Below, piece by piece: positions 7,717 to 15,959 of a DNA stretch of 64,000 bases (position 1 is its first letter; each line of letters starts with the position of its first letter). Both the position numbers and the translations under genes were made by a program. The stretch lies in assembly GCF_015668195.1 (NCBI RefSeq), contig NZ_JADPFC010000001.1, positions 558,001 through 622,000 on the forward strand. Reading direction: 5' to 3'. This DNA is from Romboutsia_C sp015668195 (GTDB lineage: Bacteria; Bacillota; Clostridia; Peptostreptococcales; Peptostreptococcaceae). The notes beneath the pieces are model-generated. The model ran no database searches. It was given only the letters and a program-made list of their open reading frames with translations, and was not told the origin of the DNA.

Positions 7717-7865
7717 CTAACTTTATATTATGACTTAAATTTGAAAAATACATCTTAATAAATATTAAGAGCTTCTTAATATTTTCTTAATATTTAAAAA
7801 TTGCTATTATGCTAGTATTTATATTAATAAATAAATTAAATTTTGAAAGGAGATAACTTATAATT

Positions 7866-8510
7866 ATGTCTATTATTTATCCATTTCTTTGTGTAATATT
7901 ACCTTGTCTAATATATCAAATAATTGCTATAAAACAAGGGGATTTAAAAGAGAAAATATATTTAGTACCACATTTAATATGGGTCTATATTTTCTTAATT
8001 TATATATACTTAGCACTTAGTGTAGCAGGAATTGGTAGTATATGGGATATAGATCAATATAGTGAAATTATTAGATTAGAAGAAATAAATTTAATTTTAT
8101 TTAACTCAGACGGTATTTTGACTTATATCTTAAATATTATTATGTTTATGCCTTTAGGATTTTTACTTCCTTTGATTTGGGAAAGATTTAGAAATCATAT
8201 TAGAGTATTTTTAACTGGCGTAGGTTTTTCATTAGCAATTGAGATTTGTCAATTATTCAACCATAGAGCTACAGATATTGATGATTTAATGATGAATTCT
8301 TTAGGTGCTGTTTTGGGGTATTTTATATGGGTATTTGTAAGTAAGTTATTTAATAGTATAAATAAAGAAATTGCTTTTATATCTAAAAATGAAGATACTA
8401 TGGATACATATACTACTATTTCCATATCTAAAAATGAGGCTATTATGTATCTTATATTATCTGTATTAGGAGAATTTTTCTTGTACAATTGGTATCTTTT
8501 CCTTAACTAA
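7866..8510 (+). CDS. VanZ-family membrane protein
   Basis: A 214-residue protein with about five membrane helices. The core is NIIMFMPLGFLLPLIW, then GVGFSLAIEICQLFNHRATDIDDLMMNSLGAVLGY, the diagnostic VanZ stretch (E-x-x-Q-x-F-x-x-R-x-x-D-x-D-D-x-x-x-N-x-x-G). VanZ confers low-level teicoplanin resistance in enterococcal van clusters, but most stand-alone homologues have unknown roles; no van genes are here. The start has AAAGGAG 12 bases upstream of ATG. The C-terminus has an additional hydrophobic segment (AIMYLILSVLGEFFLYNWYL). Confidence 0.85.
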   Translation: MSIIYPFLCVILPCLIYQIIAIKQGDLKEKIYLVPHLIWVYIFLIYIYLALSVAGIGSIWDIDQYSEIIRLEEINLILFNSDGILTYILNIIMFMPLGFLLPLIWERFRNHIRVFLTGVGFSLAIEICQLFNHRATDIDDLMMNSLGAVLGYFIWVFVSKLFNSINKEIAFISKNEDTMDTYTTISISKNEAIMYLILSVLGEFFLYNWYLFLN

Positions 8511-8660
8511 GCTATTTTATTGTATATATTAAAAAGCTTTATATAAATTATTTTTTATTAGATGGCTAACTTTAGTATTGTATAATATCAATAGATGGGA
8601 TGGTTATACGTTAAAAATCTAGTTACTAATTTATTGAGGGAAAAGATTGGGGGATTAAAC

Positions 8661-9487
8661 TTGATAATAACAACTTTGGTTGAAAATACTACCATATCAA
8701 AAGAATATAAGAAAAAACATGGATTGTGCTTACATATTAAAACCAGAGAACACAGTATTTTGTTTGATGTAGGTCCAGATGATACATTTATAAAAAATGC
8801 TAGAGAACTAAACATTGATATCTCTGATGTTGATATAGTTATTATTTCTCACGGACATAAGGACCACGGAGGTGGATTAAAATTATTTTTAAATGAAAAT
8901 GATAAGGCAAAAATATATATTAATAAAAATGCATTTGACTCTTATTATACTTCAATAATAAAGTATGCAAAATATTATGTGTGATTAGATGCTAGAATTA
9001 AGAATAATGATAGAATTGTTTTAATTGATGGTAATTATGAATTAGATGATAGTACGTATTTATTTTCAAATGTTGAAGGAGATAATTTAGTTCCAAATTC
9101 AAACAAATCACTACTAAAAAAGAAGAAAATAAATATGTTCAAGATAATTTTAAGCACGAGCAAAATCTTATTTTGAAAGAAAACAATAAATATATACTCA
9201 TTGCAGGTTGTTCACATTGTGGTATAACTAATATTATAGACACAGCAGAAAAGATAATTGGTAATAATTTAGATATTACTATTGCTGGATTTCACTTGTT
9301 TAATCCTGTATCAATGAAAAGTGAAAGCTATGAGTTTATTGAGTTAATGAGCGAAAAATTATCAACAAAAAATATGGATTTTTATACTTATCACTGTACA
9401 GGTATAAAACCATTTAATATATTAAAACAACGCCTTAAAAATCAAATTAAATATTTATCAACAGGTAAAGTAATTGAAATCAAATAA
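8661..9487 (+). pseudogene. MBL-fold metallohydrolase (MptA/RFA-P synthase-like), broken by a stop and a frameshift
   Basis: A TTG start with GGGGGA 7 bases upstream begins MIITTLVENTT. The metallo-beta-lactamase site is intact (VDIVIISHGHKDHGGGLKLF). After residue ~107 the frame meets TGA at 8982-8984, probably from GGA. It then continues in the same frame (LDARIKNNDRIVLIDG) until an A-run at 9116-9121. There it shifts into another frame that carries the rest (ENNKYILIAGCSHCGITNII, then DITIAGFHLF and FYTYHCTG). These later blocks supply the remaining metal ligands of the COG1237 family, whose members act on pterin or aminobenzene ribofuranosyl phosphates. Two lesions make a full-length product unlikely. 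Confidence 0.85.
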
Positions 9488-9545
9488 TAGTATAATATAA
9501 TTAAAGTTAAAAATAGGTATAATATTTAAATCTAGGGGGAGATTT

Positions 9546-9737
9546 ATGAAAAATAAGATGTACTTATCTGAAACAGATGCTATGCTTGCAGGGGTATGTG
9601 GTGGAATTGCTGACTTTCTTGGATTTAAATCAAACACACTTAGAATAGTTTTTGTAATATTTACTTTATTGGGTAAAATGACAATACCAATTTACATAGC
9701 TCTAATTTTTTTGATGCCTAAGAGAAGCATAGGCTAA
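9546..9737 (+). CDS. PspC-domain protein
   Basis: A 63-residue protein, nearly all PspC domain: MYLSETDAMLAGVCGGIADFLG, followed by the typical LRIVFVIFTLL and the hydrophobic IYIALIFLMP segment. In enterobacteria PspC senses membrane stress; in Firmicutes these short forms are small membrane proteins linked to envelope stress. Shine-Dalgarno AGGGGGAG 8 bases before ATG. A perfect palindromic terminator follows at 9781. Confidence 0.88.
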   Translation: MKNKMYLSETDAMLAGVCGGIADFLGFKSNTLRIVFVIFTLLGKMTIPIYIALIFLMPKRSIG

Positions 9738-9780
9738 ATACATACAAATTTGTAAATTTATTAATGGTTTCATGAATAAT

Positions 9781-9822
9781 AAAAGAGGTAATTAGGATAT
9801 ATATCCTAATTACCTCTTTTAT
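9781..9822. terminator. Bidirectional terminator (20-bp perfect palindrome)
   Basis: The left arm AAAAGAGGTAATTAGGATAT is exactly complementary to the following 20 bases, giving T-runs in both directions. It lies between a rightward gene and a leftward unit. Confidence 0.85.
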
Positions 9823-10067
9823 TATAATATACCAAAATTATATGAATTATGTTCAAAAATCCAATCAGGTACTAATATAAAAGATATAGTTACAATTCAT
9901 ACTATAATCAAATTTAGTAGCTCCTAGTACTTATACTAATTCATTTTTAAATTTACTTCATTCAAGTTAGTTTATTACACCTAGGGCATTAACCTTATGT
10001 AAAACACATAATTAGTCTTTAAAGTAAAATTTTAAGATTAGTTTAATTATTTATATTGTTATGTAGT
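9823..10067. other. Gene-free stretch between the PspC and MFS genes
   Basis: No credible reading frame. It holds the tail of a dispersed repeat copy (about 9981-10050). The first 150 bases show nothing I can name. Confidence 0.5.
9981..10050 (+). repeat. Dispersed intergenic repeat, copy 1 (3' part)
   Basis: CTAGGGCATTAACCTTATGT, then TAGTCTTTAAAGTAAAATTT, matches the right half of the copies at 12.1 and 21.1 kb. The left hairpin arm is lost. Confidence 0.5.
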
Positions 10068-11303
10068 TTACATATTTAAATGCGTACCCTTATACAAAAC
10101 TGGTATTGCAGCTGCTATAAGCATCATACCCATAAAAGCGGGTGCAGCATGACCAAGTGATACATAGATTTGACCTCCAATTATAGGACCAATTATTCTT
10201 GCTAAAGCCTGAATAGATTGGCTACCTCCTTGAATCCTTCCTTGTTCACTAGAATCAACAGACTTAGAGAGCATTCCATTAAATGAAGGCCCAAAGACTG
10301 AATCACCAAAACTAAATATAAACATTCCAGATATAAAAAGAGGGTAGAATGAGAACAAAGATGATGCTGCAATAAAACTATATCCTATAATCTCCGAAAC
10401 CATTCCAAGAATTGCTATTTGTTTATCACTAAGTATTTTCAAAAGCTTTGGCATTATGAAACCTTGTGAAATGATATCTTGTAATCCCATAATTGAAAAC
10501 ATAAGCCCGATTAGTGCAGGTTTCAAATTGAAAGTATCCATTGTAAACTGTGAAAAAACTGCTTGTAAAGATCCGTTTGGTATCCAAAGTAAGAATGCTG
10601 AAATAAGTAGCATTTTTAAGTTTTTCATGGAAAGTATATTTGCAAGTTGTGAAAATGGATTCATTCTTACAAAAGTAATCTCTTTAAGTCTATTATTTTT
10701 GTCAAGACTTTCAGGCATACAAAATGCTCCATAAACAACATTTAATAAAGTTATTATAGATCCAAAATACATAGGCACAGAATAACCAAATTTGGCAAGA
10801 AATCCCCCTAGAGTTGGTCCAATAACAGTGCCTAGACCTACAACTGCACTCATCCATCCAAAGTATTTTGTTCTCTGATTTGGAGGAATAATGTCTGCAA
10901 AATATGCAAAGGTAGTGCTTATGCTACCGCCTGTTATACCTTCTATTATGCGCCCAGCAAATAACACCCATAGAGCTCCTCCTATACCAAAAACTAAGTA
11001 CCCGATTGCAGAGCCTAAAAGGCATAATAAAAGCAATGGACGACGTCCATACTTATCACTTAAAGCTCCAAGTACGGGAGCTGCGAAAAATACGCAGACC
11101 GCATAAGCAGAGGTAAGCAGTGTAACAATTATAGCTTGATCTTTTGGATTGCTTGTATAAGACTCAACTAAGAATGGGACGACAGGCATTATGATACTGA
11201 AGCCTATTCCACAAAGAAATACAGAGATAAGACCAAATATTAAAGCATGTTTATCTATGGCTTGTTCTGCATTTTGTTTATAGTTTGATTTAAATTTGAA
11301 CAT
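10068..11303 (-). CDS. MFS drug-exporter-like transporter (TCR/Tet, DHA1 type)
   Basis: A 411-residue protein with 12 predicted membrane helices. Motif A is GALSDKYGRRPLLLL (loop 2-3), and the antiporter motif C is GLGTVIGPTLGGF (helix 5). This is the layout of TetA-type 12-helix proton antiporters (start MPVVPFLVESY, GRIIEGITGG in helix 4). Substrate cannot be assigned; tetracycline resistance should not be assumed. The gene is visibly richer in G and C than its surroundings, which suggests transfer. It shares a probable operator with the upstream marR gene. Shine-Dalgarno GAGAGGAG before ATG. Confidence 0.88.
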   Translation of the reverse strand: MFKFKSNYKQNAEQAIDKHALIFGLISVFLCGIGFSIIMPVVPFLVESYTSNPKDQAIIVTLLTSAYAVCVFFAAPVLGALSDKYGRRPLLLLCLLGSAIGYLVFGIGGALWVLFAGRIIEGITGGSISTTFAYFADIIPPNQRTKYFGWMSAVVGLGTVIGPTLGGFLAKFGYSVPMYFGSIITLLNVVYGAFCMPESLDKNNRLKEITFVRMNPFSQLANILSMKNLKMLLISAFLLWIPNGSLQAVFSQFTMDTFNLKPALIGLMFSIMGLQDIISQGFIMPKLLKILSDKQIAILGMVSEIIGYSFIAASSLFSFYPLFISGMFIFSFGDSVFGPSFNGMLSKSVDSSEQGRIQGGSQSIQALARIIGPIIGGQIYVSLGHAAPAFMGMMLIAAAIPVLYKGTHLNM

Positions 11304-11341
11304 TTAAATTCTCCTCTCAAAAATTATTATTTTGATTCCTT

Positions 11342-11387
11342 GGAAACAAAAATATTATATTATCATTTTGTTTCCTTGTCAACAAAA
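11342..11387 (-). promoter_or_regulatory. Candidate MarR operator in front of the MFS gene
   Basis: GGAAACAAAA (11342-11351) and TTTTGTTTCC (11366-11375) are perfect inverted arms. The right one continues as TTTTGTTTCCTTGTCAACAA, which recurs upstream of the marR gene with three differences (11977-11996). Confidence 0.6.
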
Positions 11388-11395
11388 TAATAACG

Positions 11396-11424
11396 AAAAA
11401 AAGTAGCCCTTCTCAATAGAGTTG
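11396..11424 (-). terminator. Intrinsic terminator of the marR unit
   Basis: Read leftwards, AGCCCAACTC / GAGAAGGGCT forms a hairpin followed by ACTTTTTTT. It lies 34 bases after the marR stop and before the MFS promoter, so the two genes are separate units. Confidence 0.7.
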
Positions 11425-11457
11425 GGCTGCCTGTGGTTTTATTTTCATTACTCAAAT

Positions 11458-11931
11458 TTATTTAGACTTAATATCTATACCAGTTTTCTTTATTTCTGCA
11501 TCCAAATGCCTACGATACTTTTCTATGAAACTAAGCATACTGTTAAATTGTTCCTCAGTTATCTGTTCAAATACAGCTTTATCCCGCTCTTGAAACTCTT
11601 TGTGTAGTTTTTCATGGATTTTATAAACTTCTTTCCCTTGCTTAGTAAGCCTAAAATAGATTTCTTTCTTGTTGTCTTGTTTTTGGTAGCTTTCAATAAT
11701 ATCTTTTTTTAGGAGTTTTTTAGTTATTTTACTCATGGCGCCCCTAGTCATATAAAAGGCCTCCGCAAGTTTTGTAACGTTAGAATCTACATTTCTTTCA
11801 ATGTATTCTATGCAATGTACTTCAGAAGACTTATAACCCTTAAGACTCTTTTCCATCTTAAGTTTATTAAGCCAAACTATCTTGTTAAATAAGTCCCTAA
11901 AACCCATTAAGACCTGTTCTTCTTTATTCAT
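11458..11931 (-). CDS. MarR-family transcriptional regulator
   Basis: A 157-residue winged-helix protein. The start ATG at 11931 has AGGAGG 6 bases upstream; an in-frame ATG 33 bases earlier has none. The HTH is NVTKLAEAFYMTRGAMSKITKKL-like (AEAFYMTRGAMSKITKKLL), followed by the wing YQKQDNKKEIYFRLTKQGKEVY, which holds the conserved D-x-R/K motif. MarR dimers repress efflux genes and release DNA on binding small ligands. The same sequence motif sits upstream of this gene and of the MFS gene downstream, so it probably controls both. Its richer GC content matches the MFS gene. Confidence 0.9.
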   Translation of the reverse strand: MNKEEQVLMGFRDLFNKIVWLNKLKMEKSLKGYKSSEVHCIEYIERNVDSNVTKLAEAFYMTRGAMSKITKKLLKKDIIESYQKQDNKKEIYFRLTKQGKEVYKIHEKLHKEFQERDKAVFEQITEEQFNSMLSFIEKYRRHLDAEIKKTGIDIKSK

Positions 11932-11975
11932 GACCTGTCCTCCTAGCCGTTGGCGTATTAACAATAGTATATTAA

Positions 11976-11996
11976 ATTTTTGTTTCTATTTCAACA
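11976..11996 (-). promoter_or_regulatory. Candidate MarR operator in front of marR
   Basis: TTTTTGTTTCTATTTCAACAA matches the site at 11366-11387, suggesting autoregulation. Confidence 0.55.
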
Positions 11997-12049
11997 ATAT
12001 CAAAATATAAAAGCATTTTATAATACTAAATAGAAAGGGTATTTAAGAC

Positions 12050-12180
12050 TTCAGTAAAAACATATTTAAAGAGATCTAATAAAAAAGTTCTTAGAATCCA
12101 TTTATTTGGATGTTAAGGACTTTAAATTTATATTAAATACTTAATTAGCCTATAAAATAAAATTTAAGTAATAGTTGAAA
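12050..12180 (+). repeat. Dispersed intergenic repeat, copy 2 (most complete)
   Basis: The core hairpin AAGTTCTTAGAATCCA ... TGGATGTTAAGGACTTT (12085-12123) is flanked by CAGTAAAAACATATTTAAA on the left and TTAATTAGCCTATAAAATAA on the right. The same order of blocks is seen in the copies near 16.5, 20.2 and 21.1 kb. Confidence 0.6.
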
Positions 12181-12339
12181 TTTGCATTCTTAAATTTAAT
12201 CATTTTTATTATTTATAAAATATTTATATTTTTACAATGATTTAGAAAATGTTTTCCAAAAAAGACTATTTTTCTACAAAATTTTCTGATAGTATATTAA
12301 TTATACAGTTAATATTTCTTAAAAAGGATGTGTTGAGAA

Positions 12340-12753
12340 ATGAAAAAAATATTAATTCCTATTGATGGAACAGCAAGAAGCCAAAAATCTTTAGATTTTG
12401 TATCAAATAATTTTTCTAAAGATGAAGTTGAAATAGTATTAATAACTGTTAGTGATATTAGCTTAACTAATATTACAAATCCAATGATTATTGATATGAA
12501 GATAGAAAAATCTCAAAAAGAAGCAAGTATTATGTTAGAAAAGTTTAAGAATAAATTGCAAGGATATAAAGTAGAAAAATATTGGATATTAGGAGATCCA
12601 GGCAAAGAAATTATATCAAAATCAATAGATGGTAAATTTGATGAAATAATAATGACCAAATCTACTAAAAAGAATTTTATTGATTCTATAGGTTCTGTAA
12701 CTTTATATGTGGTAAAAAAATCTAAATGTACAGTTACTATAGTACCTGAATAG
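12340..12753 (+). CDS. Universal stress protein (UspA family)
   Basis: A 137-residue protein beginning MKKILIPIDGTARSQKSLDF, the standard Usp opening with the Asp that contacts ATP. The later GDPGKEIISKSI and the SIGSVTLYVVKKSKCTVTIVPE ending complete the fold. The ATP-binding G-x2-G-x9-G(S/T) signature is only partly kept (GS in SIGSVT), so nucleotide binding is uncertain. The start is 9 bases after AAGGATG. It is monocistronic. Confidence 0.88.
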   Translation: MKKILIPIDGTARSQKSLDFVSNNFSKDEVEIVLITVSDISLTNITNPMIIDMKIEKSQKEASIMLEKFKNKLQGYKVEKYWILGDPGKEIISKSIDGKFDEIIMTKSTKKNFIDSIGSVTLYVVKKSKCTVTIVPE

Positions 12754-13063
12754 TAAGAGTATTAAATTTTAAAGATTAGATAATAAATTAAATGATGCGC
12801 AGTATTTAATAAATAAAGTCTCATAAAAACTAAAAAAAGAAAAAGAATGTATTTAATGAAATGTAGTAATTTTAATAGATATACTCTTTTTTATATTTAA
12901 CTATTCTGAAAATGCAAATTTCAGTACTAGTTATATATGTAATGAATAAAAAAATAACATAAAAAATATGTAAATAAAAGTCTTGTTTTGAAAAATATTT
13001 TGCTATAAAATAAAATTATCTAGTAAACCTAAAGAGAATTATAAAGGGGAAAATTTGTTATAA
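12754..13063. other. Gene-free stretch before the IS remnant
   Basis: It holds a hairpin copy (12841-12894) that recurs at 23.6 kb. Otherwise it is AT-rich with no coding frame that I can support. Confidence 0.5.
12841..12894 (+). repeat. Hairpin repeat copy 1 (terminator-like)
   Basis: AAAAGAATGTATTTAATGAA, then ATTTTAATAGATATACTCTT plus a T-run, pairs imperfectly. A closely similar block lies at 23565-23616. It may serve as the uspA terminator. Confidence 0.5.
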
Positions 13064-13219
13064 ATTTTAACTTATAATTATTCAGTATTCGCATTACATT
13101 ATCATTTAGTCATGTGTATCAAATATAGAAGTAAAGTAATAAATGACTCTATATCAGATAGACTAAAAGATATATTTGTAGATATTGCACCGAATTATGG
13201 AGTAGAGTTGATAGTTTAG
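13064..13219 (+). pseudogene. IS200-type transposase TnpA fragment
   Basis: About 50 residues (YSVFALHYHLVMCIKYRSKV, then SISDRLKDIFVDIAPNYGVE) match the start of the HUH/Y1 transposase TnpA. The usual HUH histidines and the catalytic Tyr lie further on and are deleted. A start codon is missing: an AAAGGGG Shine-Dalgarno is followed by TTGTTATAA. The frame ends at TAG 13217. Confidence 0.75.
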
Positions 13220-13732
13220 CACTAGCTAATGAACAAATGAACTTAGACAAAGCCTATAAGAATTTCTTTAGAGATAAATCTGTAGGTTTCCCTAAGTATA
13301 GATCGAAGAAAACTAATTATCATAGTTATACTACAAATAACCAAAAAGGTACTATGTATAAAGGTACCGTGTATATAGAAAGTGGGATAATCCAAAGTAC
13401 TTTAGAAAATCAGAAAAAGATTAGCTAAATTACAAAAGGACTTATCAAGAAAACAAAAAGGAAGTAATAACAGATATAAAGCTAGATTTAAGGTAGAAAA
13501 ACTACATCAAAAAATAGCAGATCAAAAAGCCTATTTCCTAAATAAGTTATCGACTAAACTAATAAGCGAAAACCAAGTTATAGTTATTGAGGACTTAAAG
13601 GTAAAGAACATGGTAAAAAATCATAAATTAGCGAAAGCTATAAGCGAAGCAAGTTGGTCAGAGTTCAGAAGAATGTTAGAATATAAAGCTAAATGGTATG
13701 GTAAAGAAATTATGTTAGATGAAATGATATAA
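13210..13732 (+). pseudogene. TnpB (IS605 OrfB) fragments
   Basis: Two pieces are visible. The first is ALANEQMNLDKAYKNFFRDK and VGFPKYRSKKTNYHSYTTNN up to about 13385, from the N-terminal third. The second, after a deletion and in another frame, runs NPKYFRKSEKRLAKLQKDLS ... LISENQVIVIEDLKVKNMVK ... SWSEFRRMLEYKAKWYGKEI, ending at TAA 13732. The second piece keeps the RuvC Glu (IEDL). The first catalytic Asp region and the C-terminal zinc finger with the last Asp are lost. TnpB is an RNA-guided nuclease; this one must be inactive. Confidence 0.85.
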
Positions 13733-13757
13733 TATTTGTAGAGGTGGTGCAATTTAA

Positions 13758-14288
13758 ATGGAGCAATTAACAATAAGTCAAGCAATTATAAAGTTATCAG
13801 ACTTAGAAAAATCATATAATCAAAAGATATATTTATTACAAGAAGTTGAAAATAGTACAGTGAGATATATACTAGAATTAGATAATCAAAAACATTTATG
13901 CAATGAGCCATTCGAATTTGAAAAAGTGTTTAATGATTTTTTTGAAATATCTAAGAAAATACATAAAATAAAAACGGAAATATCTAAATATAATAATATA
14001 GTTGAAATAGAAGTTTTAGGAACTAAGATGACTATACAAGGTGCATTAAATAAATCTAGAATGCTTAGAATTGAAAGAGAAATGATAGAGAATATAATTC
14101 AACAATCTAAAGCATCAAAGATTAGAAAGGTTGATGCAGCAGCAACTTCTGTATATTATAATGTTTGTGAACCTAATTTTGATAAAATAAAAATGCAAGG
14201 ATTTTTAGATAATATAGATAAAGAGTTATTAGAGTTAGAGTTAGCAATAAATAAAGCTAACAATGAAAATGTTATTACTATAGCATAA
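13758..14288 (+). CDS. DIP1984-like coiled-coil protein (tentative)
   Basis: A 176-residue soluble, helical protein. The order of blocks resembles the DIP1984 family: an N-terminal helix with LSDLEKSYNQKI, a central helical hairpin ending VLGTKMTIQGALNKSRML (compare the family's G-x-T-L-x-x-A-L-x-x-R-D), and an end DNIDKELLELELAINKANNE (compare KELRELDxxIQxxN). Family function is unknown. The start has GAGGTGG 11 bases upstream. It lies 25 bases after the IS remnant and is alone on its strand until a terminator at 14.48 kb. Confidence 0.5.
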   Translation: MEQLTISQAIIKLSDLEKSYNQKIYLLQEVENSTVRYILELDNQKHLCNEPFEFEKVFNDFFEISKKIHKIKTEISKYNNIVEIEVLGTKMTIQGALNKSRMLRIEREMIENIIQQSKASKIRKVDAAATSVYYNVCEPNFDKIKMQGFLDNIDKELLELELAINKANNENVITIA

Positions 14289-14782
14289 GCTATTGTGATA
14301 TAAGTCAGAATTTAAATTTGGATATTACTTTAGTTTTTAAAATAAGTTTTATATATTACAAATCACAATTTAAAATGATATTACAATTTATAGATCATAG
14401 ATGCAAACTAAATACTTTATATGATTGTTCTATAATATTCCAAATTTATATTTTTATATTCCAAATTTATATTTTGACTAAAGAGTTATGTAGAGATTAA
14501 AAAATAGTCTCTTACATAACTCTTTTATAGTTTTGATGTATATAGTAACTTTGAATATAGTAGTCTCTAAAATAGAATTAAAGTTAAATAACCTCTACAC
14601 GAAGCTATACAAATTCATTTATATCTTAGCTTTAAACTACAATATGAGATAAGTGTCTACCAAAACAGATGTTTTCGTGGTCATTCTAAATATACAACTA
14701 GTGACTAAACTAAAATTAGAAATTTGTTATAAACTTTAGGTATTAAAAATTATTATATATATATCTTTGGAGCTTTTATAAA
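14289..14782. other. Gene-free stretch with terminator and short tandem repeat
   Basis: A 21-base unit ATTCCAAATTTATATTTT(TAT) occurs twice at 14437-14476. The terminator follows at 14480. From 14527 to 14782 there is AT-rich sequence with one hairpin (ACCAAAACA / TGTTTTCGTGGT at about 14657-14679) and no supportable gene. Confidence 0.5.
14480..14528. terminator. Intrinsic terminator
   Basis: AAAGAGTTATGTAGAGA / TCTCTTACATAACTCTTTT, 16 pairs with one bulge and a 9-11 base loop. It could work in both directions. Confidence 0.75.
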
Positions 14783-15397
14783 TTATTTTAGAGATTTAGA
14801 ATACACTTCATTTAAATAATTAAGTCTATCAAGCATTTTATCTAAGTTTTTATTAATACTTTCATGTGTTTTCTTTCCTTCATAACCTAATTCTTTATTT
14901 ACATCAAACTCATCATCTACTGCATCAGCATTAACTTTAATTGTTGCAGACATAACCTTCCATTTTCCCTTTATTTTGGAAAGATACACTACATAATCAT
15001 TTCCTGCTCCAGCATCATATATTTCTCCAGTATCTTCATCTTCATATGAACAATTTTCAAGCATATAAACATTAACTTTTACACAATCACCAGATCTCAC
15101 AAAACCTTTATAGTCAAATTCAAAATTTTGTGAAAGAACTTTTGTGTAATTTCTTTTATAATTAGTAGATTTTGCTGTATTTCTTGCTATTAGATATTTT
15201 TTTAAATTTTCATTGCCAACTGTTGAAAAATCATTCTTTCCGCCACTATAGTTGTAATCATCTTTGATGAACGTTTCTAATACTTCTTTTATAGAATCTT
15301 TTTCAAATATAGTGTGCTTATATATATATACACTAAAAACAAGAAGAATTGATAACCCTAGTAAAAAAGCAAACAATTTGTTTTTAGTTTTTATCAT
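14783..15397 (-). CDS. Membrane-anchored hypothetical protein, 204 residues
   Basis: The start ATG at 15397 follows GGGAGG with 7 bases of spacing; the longer frame from 15445 has no such signal. One N-terminal membrane helix (LFAFLLGLSILLVFSVYIY) is followed by an extracellular domain of about 170 residues. A DEDTGEIYDAGAGNDYVVYL segment and KGKWKVMSATIKVN suggest a beta-rich NTF2- or DUF4829-like fold, which I cannot confirm. It lies 53 bases after a lipoprotein gene on the same strand and probably shares its transcript. Confidence 0.75.
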   Translation of the reverse strand: MIKTKNKLFAFLLGLSILLVFSVYIYKHTIFEKDSIKEVLETFIKDDYNYSGGKNDFSTVGNENLKKYLIARNTAKSTNYKRNYTKVLSQNFEFDYKGFVRSGDCVKVNVYMLENCSYEDEDTGEIYDAGAGNDYVVYLSKIKGKWKVMSATIKVNADAVDDEFDVNKELGYEGKKTHESINKNLDKMLDRLNYLNEVYSKSLK

Positions 15398-15450
15398 ATG
15401 ATAACCTCCCAATATATAATCGAATAAAGTAGATATTAATACCAATCCTA

Positions 15451-15894
15451 TTATCCAGTATATACACCTACTATCGTATATTTATCTTTTGCTATTTTCT
15501 TAACTTCTACAATTTGATATTTTTCTTTTATCCAGTTATCTTCATATTCAACACCATTGCCTGTAATAAATACAGTTGAGTATCCGTCAATACTTTGAAC
15601 TTCATAGTGTATTCCAACCAAAAATGTGTCATTTCCTTGGGTATCTGTTAATTCAGAACTAACTATATTATAGTCATTGAGTATGTTTATAGTTTTACCT
15701 TCATCATTTACATAATTCTCATAACTATCTTTCAGATATTTCTCAAATAATAATTCCCCTATCTCTGTTTTATTAGCCGTAGATGTCTTAATTATAGGAT
15801 AATTATTTTTTGCATCTTGTTCATTTTTACTACATCCTATTATTAATACAGAACCAAATATAATACAGCATAATATTATAATATACTTTTTCAT
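15451..15894 (-). CDS. Putative lipoprotein, 147 residues
   Basis: Signal peptide MKKYIIILCCIIFGSVLIIGC with lipobox LIIGC (Cys21), so it is anchored to the outer face of the membrane. The mature part is beta-rich with no motif I recognise (FLVGIHYEVQSIDGYSTVFI). Shine-Dalgarno GGAGTGGGGAG before ATG. It lies between a membrane-anchored protein (downstream) and a DUF2500 gene (upstream), all leftward, probably one operon. Confidence 0.8.
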   Translation of the reverse strand: MKKYIIILCCIIFGSVLIIGCSKNEQDAKNNYPIIKTSTANKTEIGELLFEKYLKDSYENYVNDEGKTINILNDYNIVSSELTDTQGNDTFLVGIHYEVQSIDGYSTVFITGNGVEYEDNWIKEKYQIVEVKKIAKDKYTIVGVYTG

Positions 15895-15959
15895 ATAACT
15901 TACTCCCCACTCCTTTTTTATATTTATGATAATTTTTATAGAATAAAAGTATATTTAAA

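Larger units (their letters stand above)
13064..13732 (+). mobile_element. IS200/IS605-family insertion sequence remnant
   Basis: The N-terminal third of a TnpA is followed without a gap by two pieces of a TnpB, with internal deletions. No terminal hairpins of the full element are recognisable. It cannot transpose. Confidence 0.8.

Noticed and set aside
10068..11303. Tetracycline resistance gene
   Set aside because: The MFS motifs fit the Tet/DHA1 family broadly, but nothing in the sequence fixes tetracycline as substrate; many MarR-linked homologues export other compounds.
14437..14476. CRISPR-like direct repeats
   Set aside because: Only two copies of a 21-base AT-rich unit with no spacers and no cas genes anywhere in the window.
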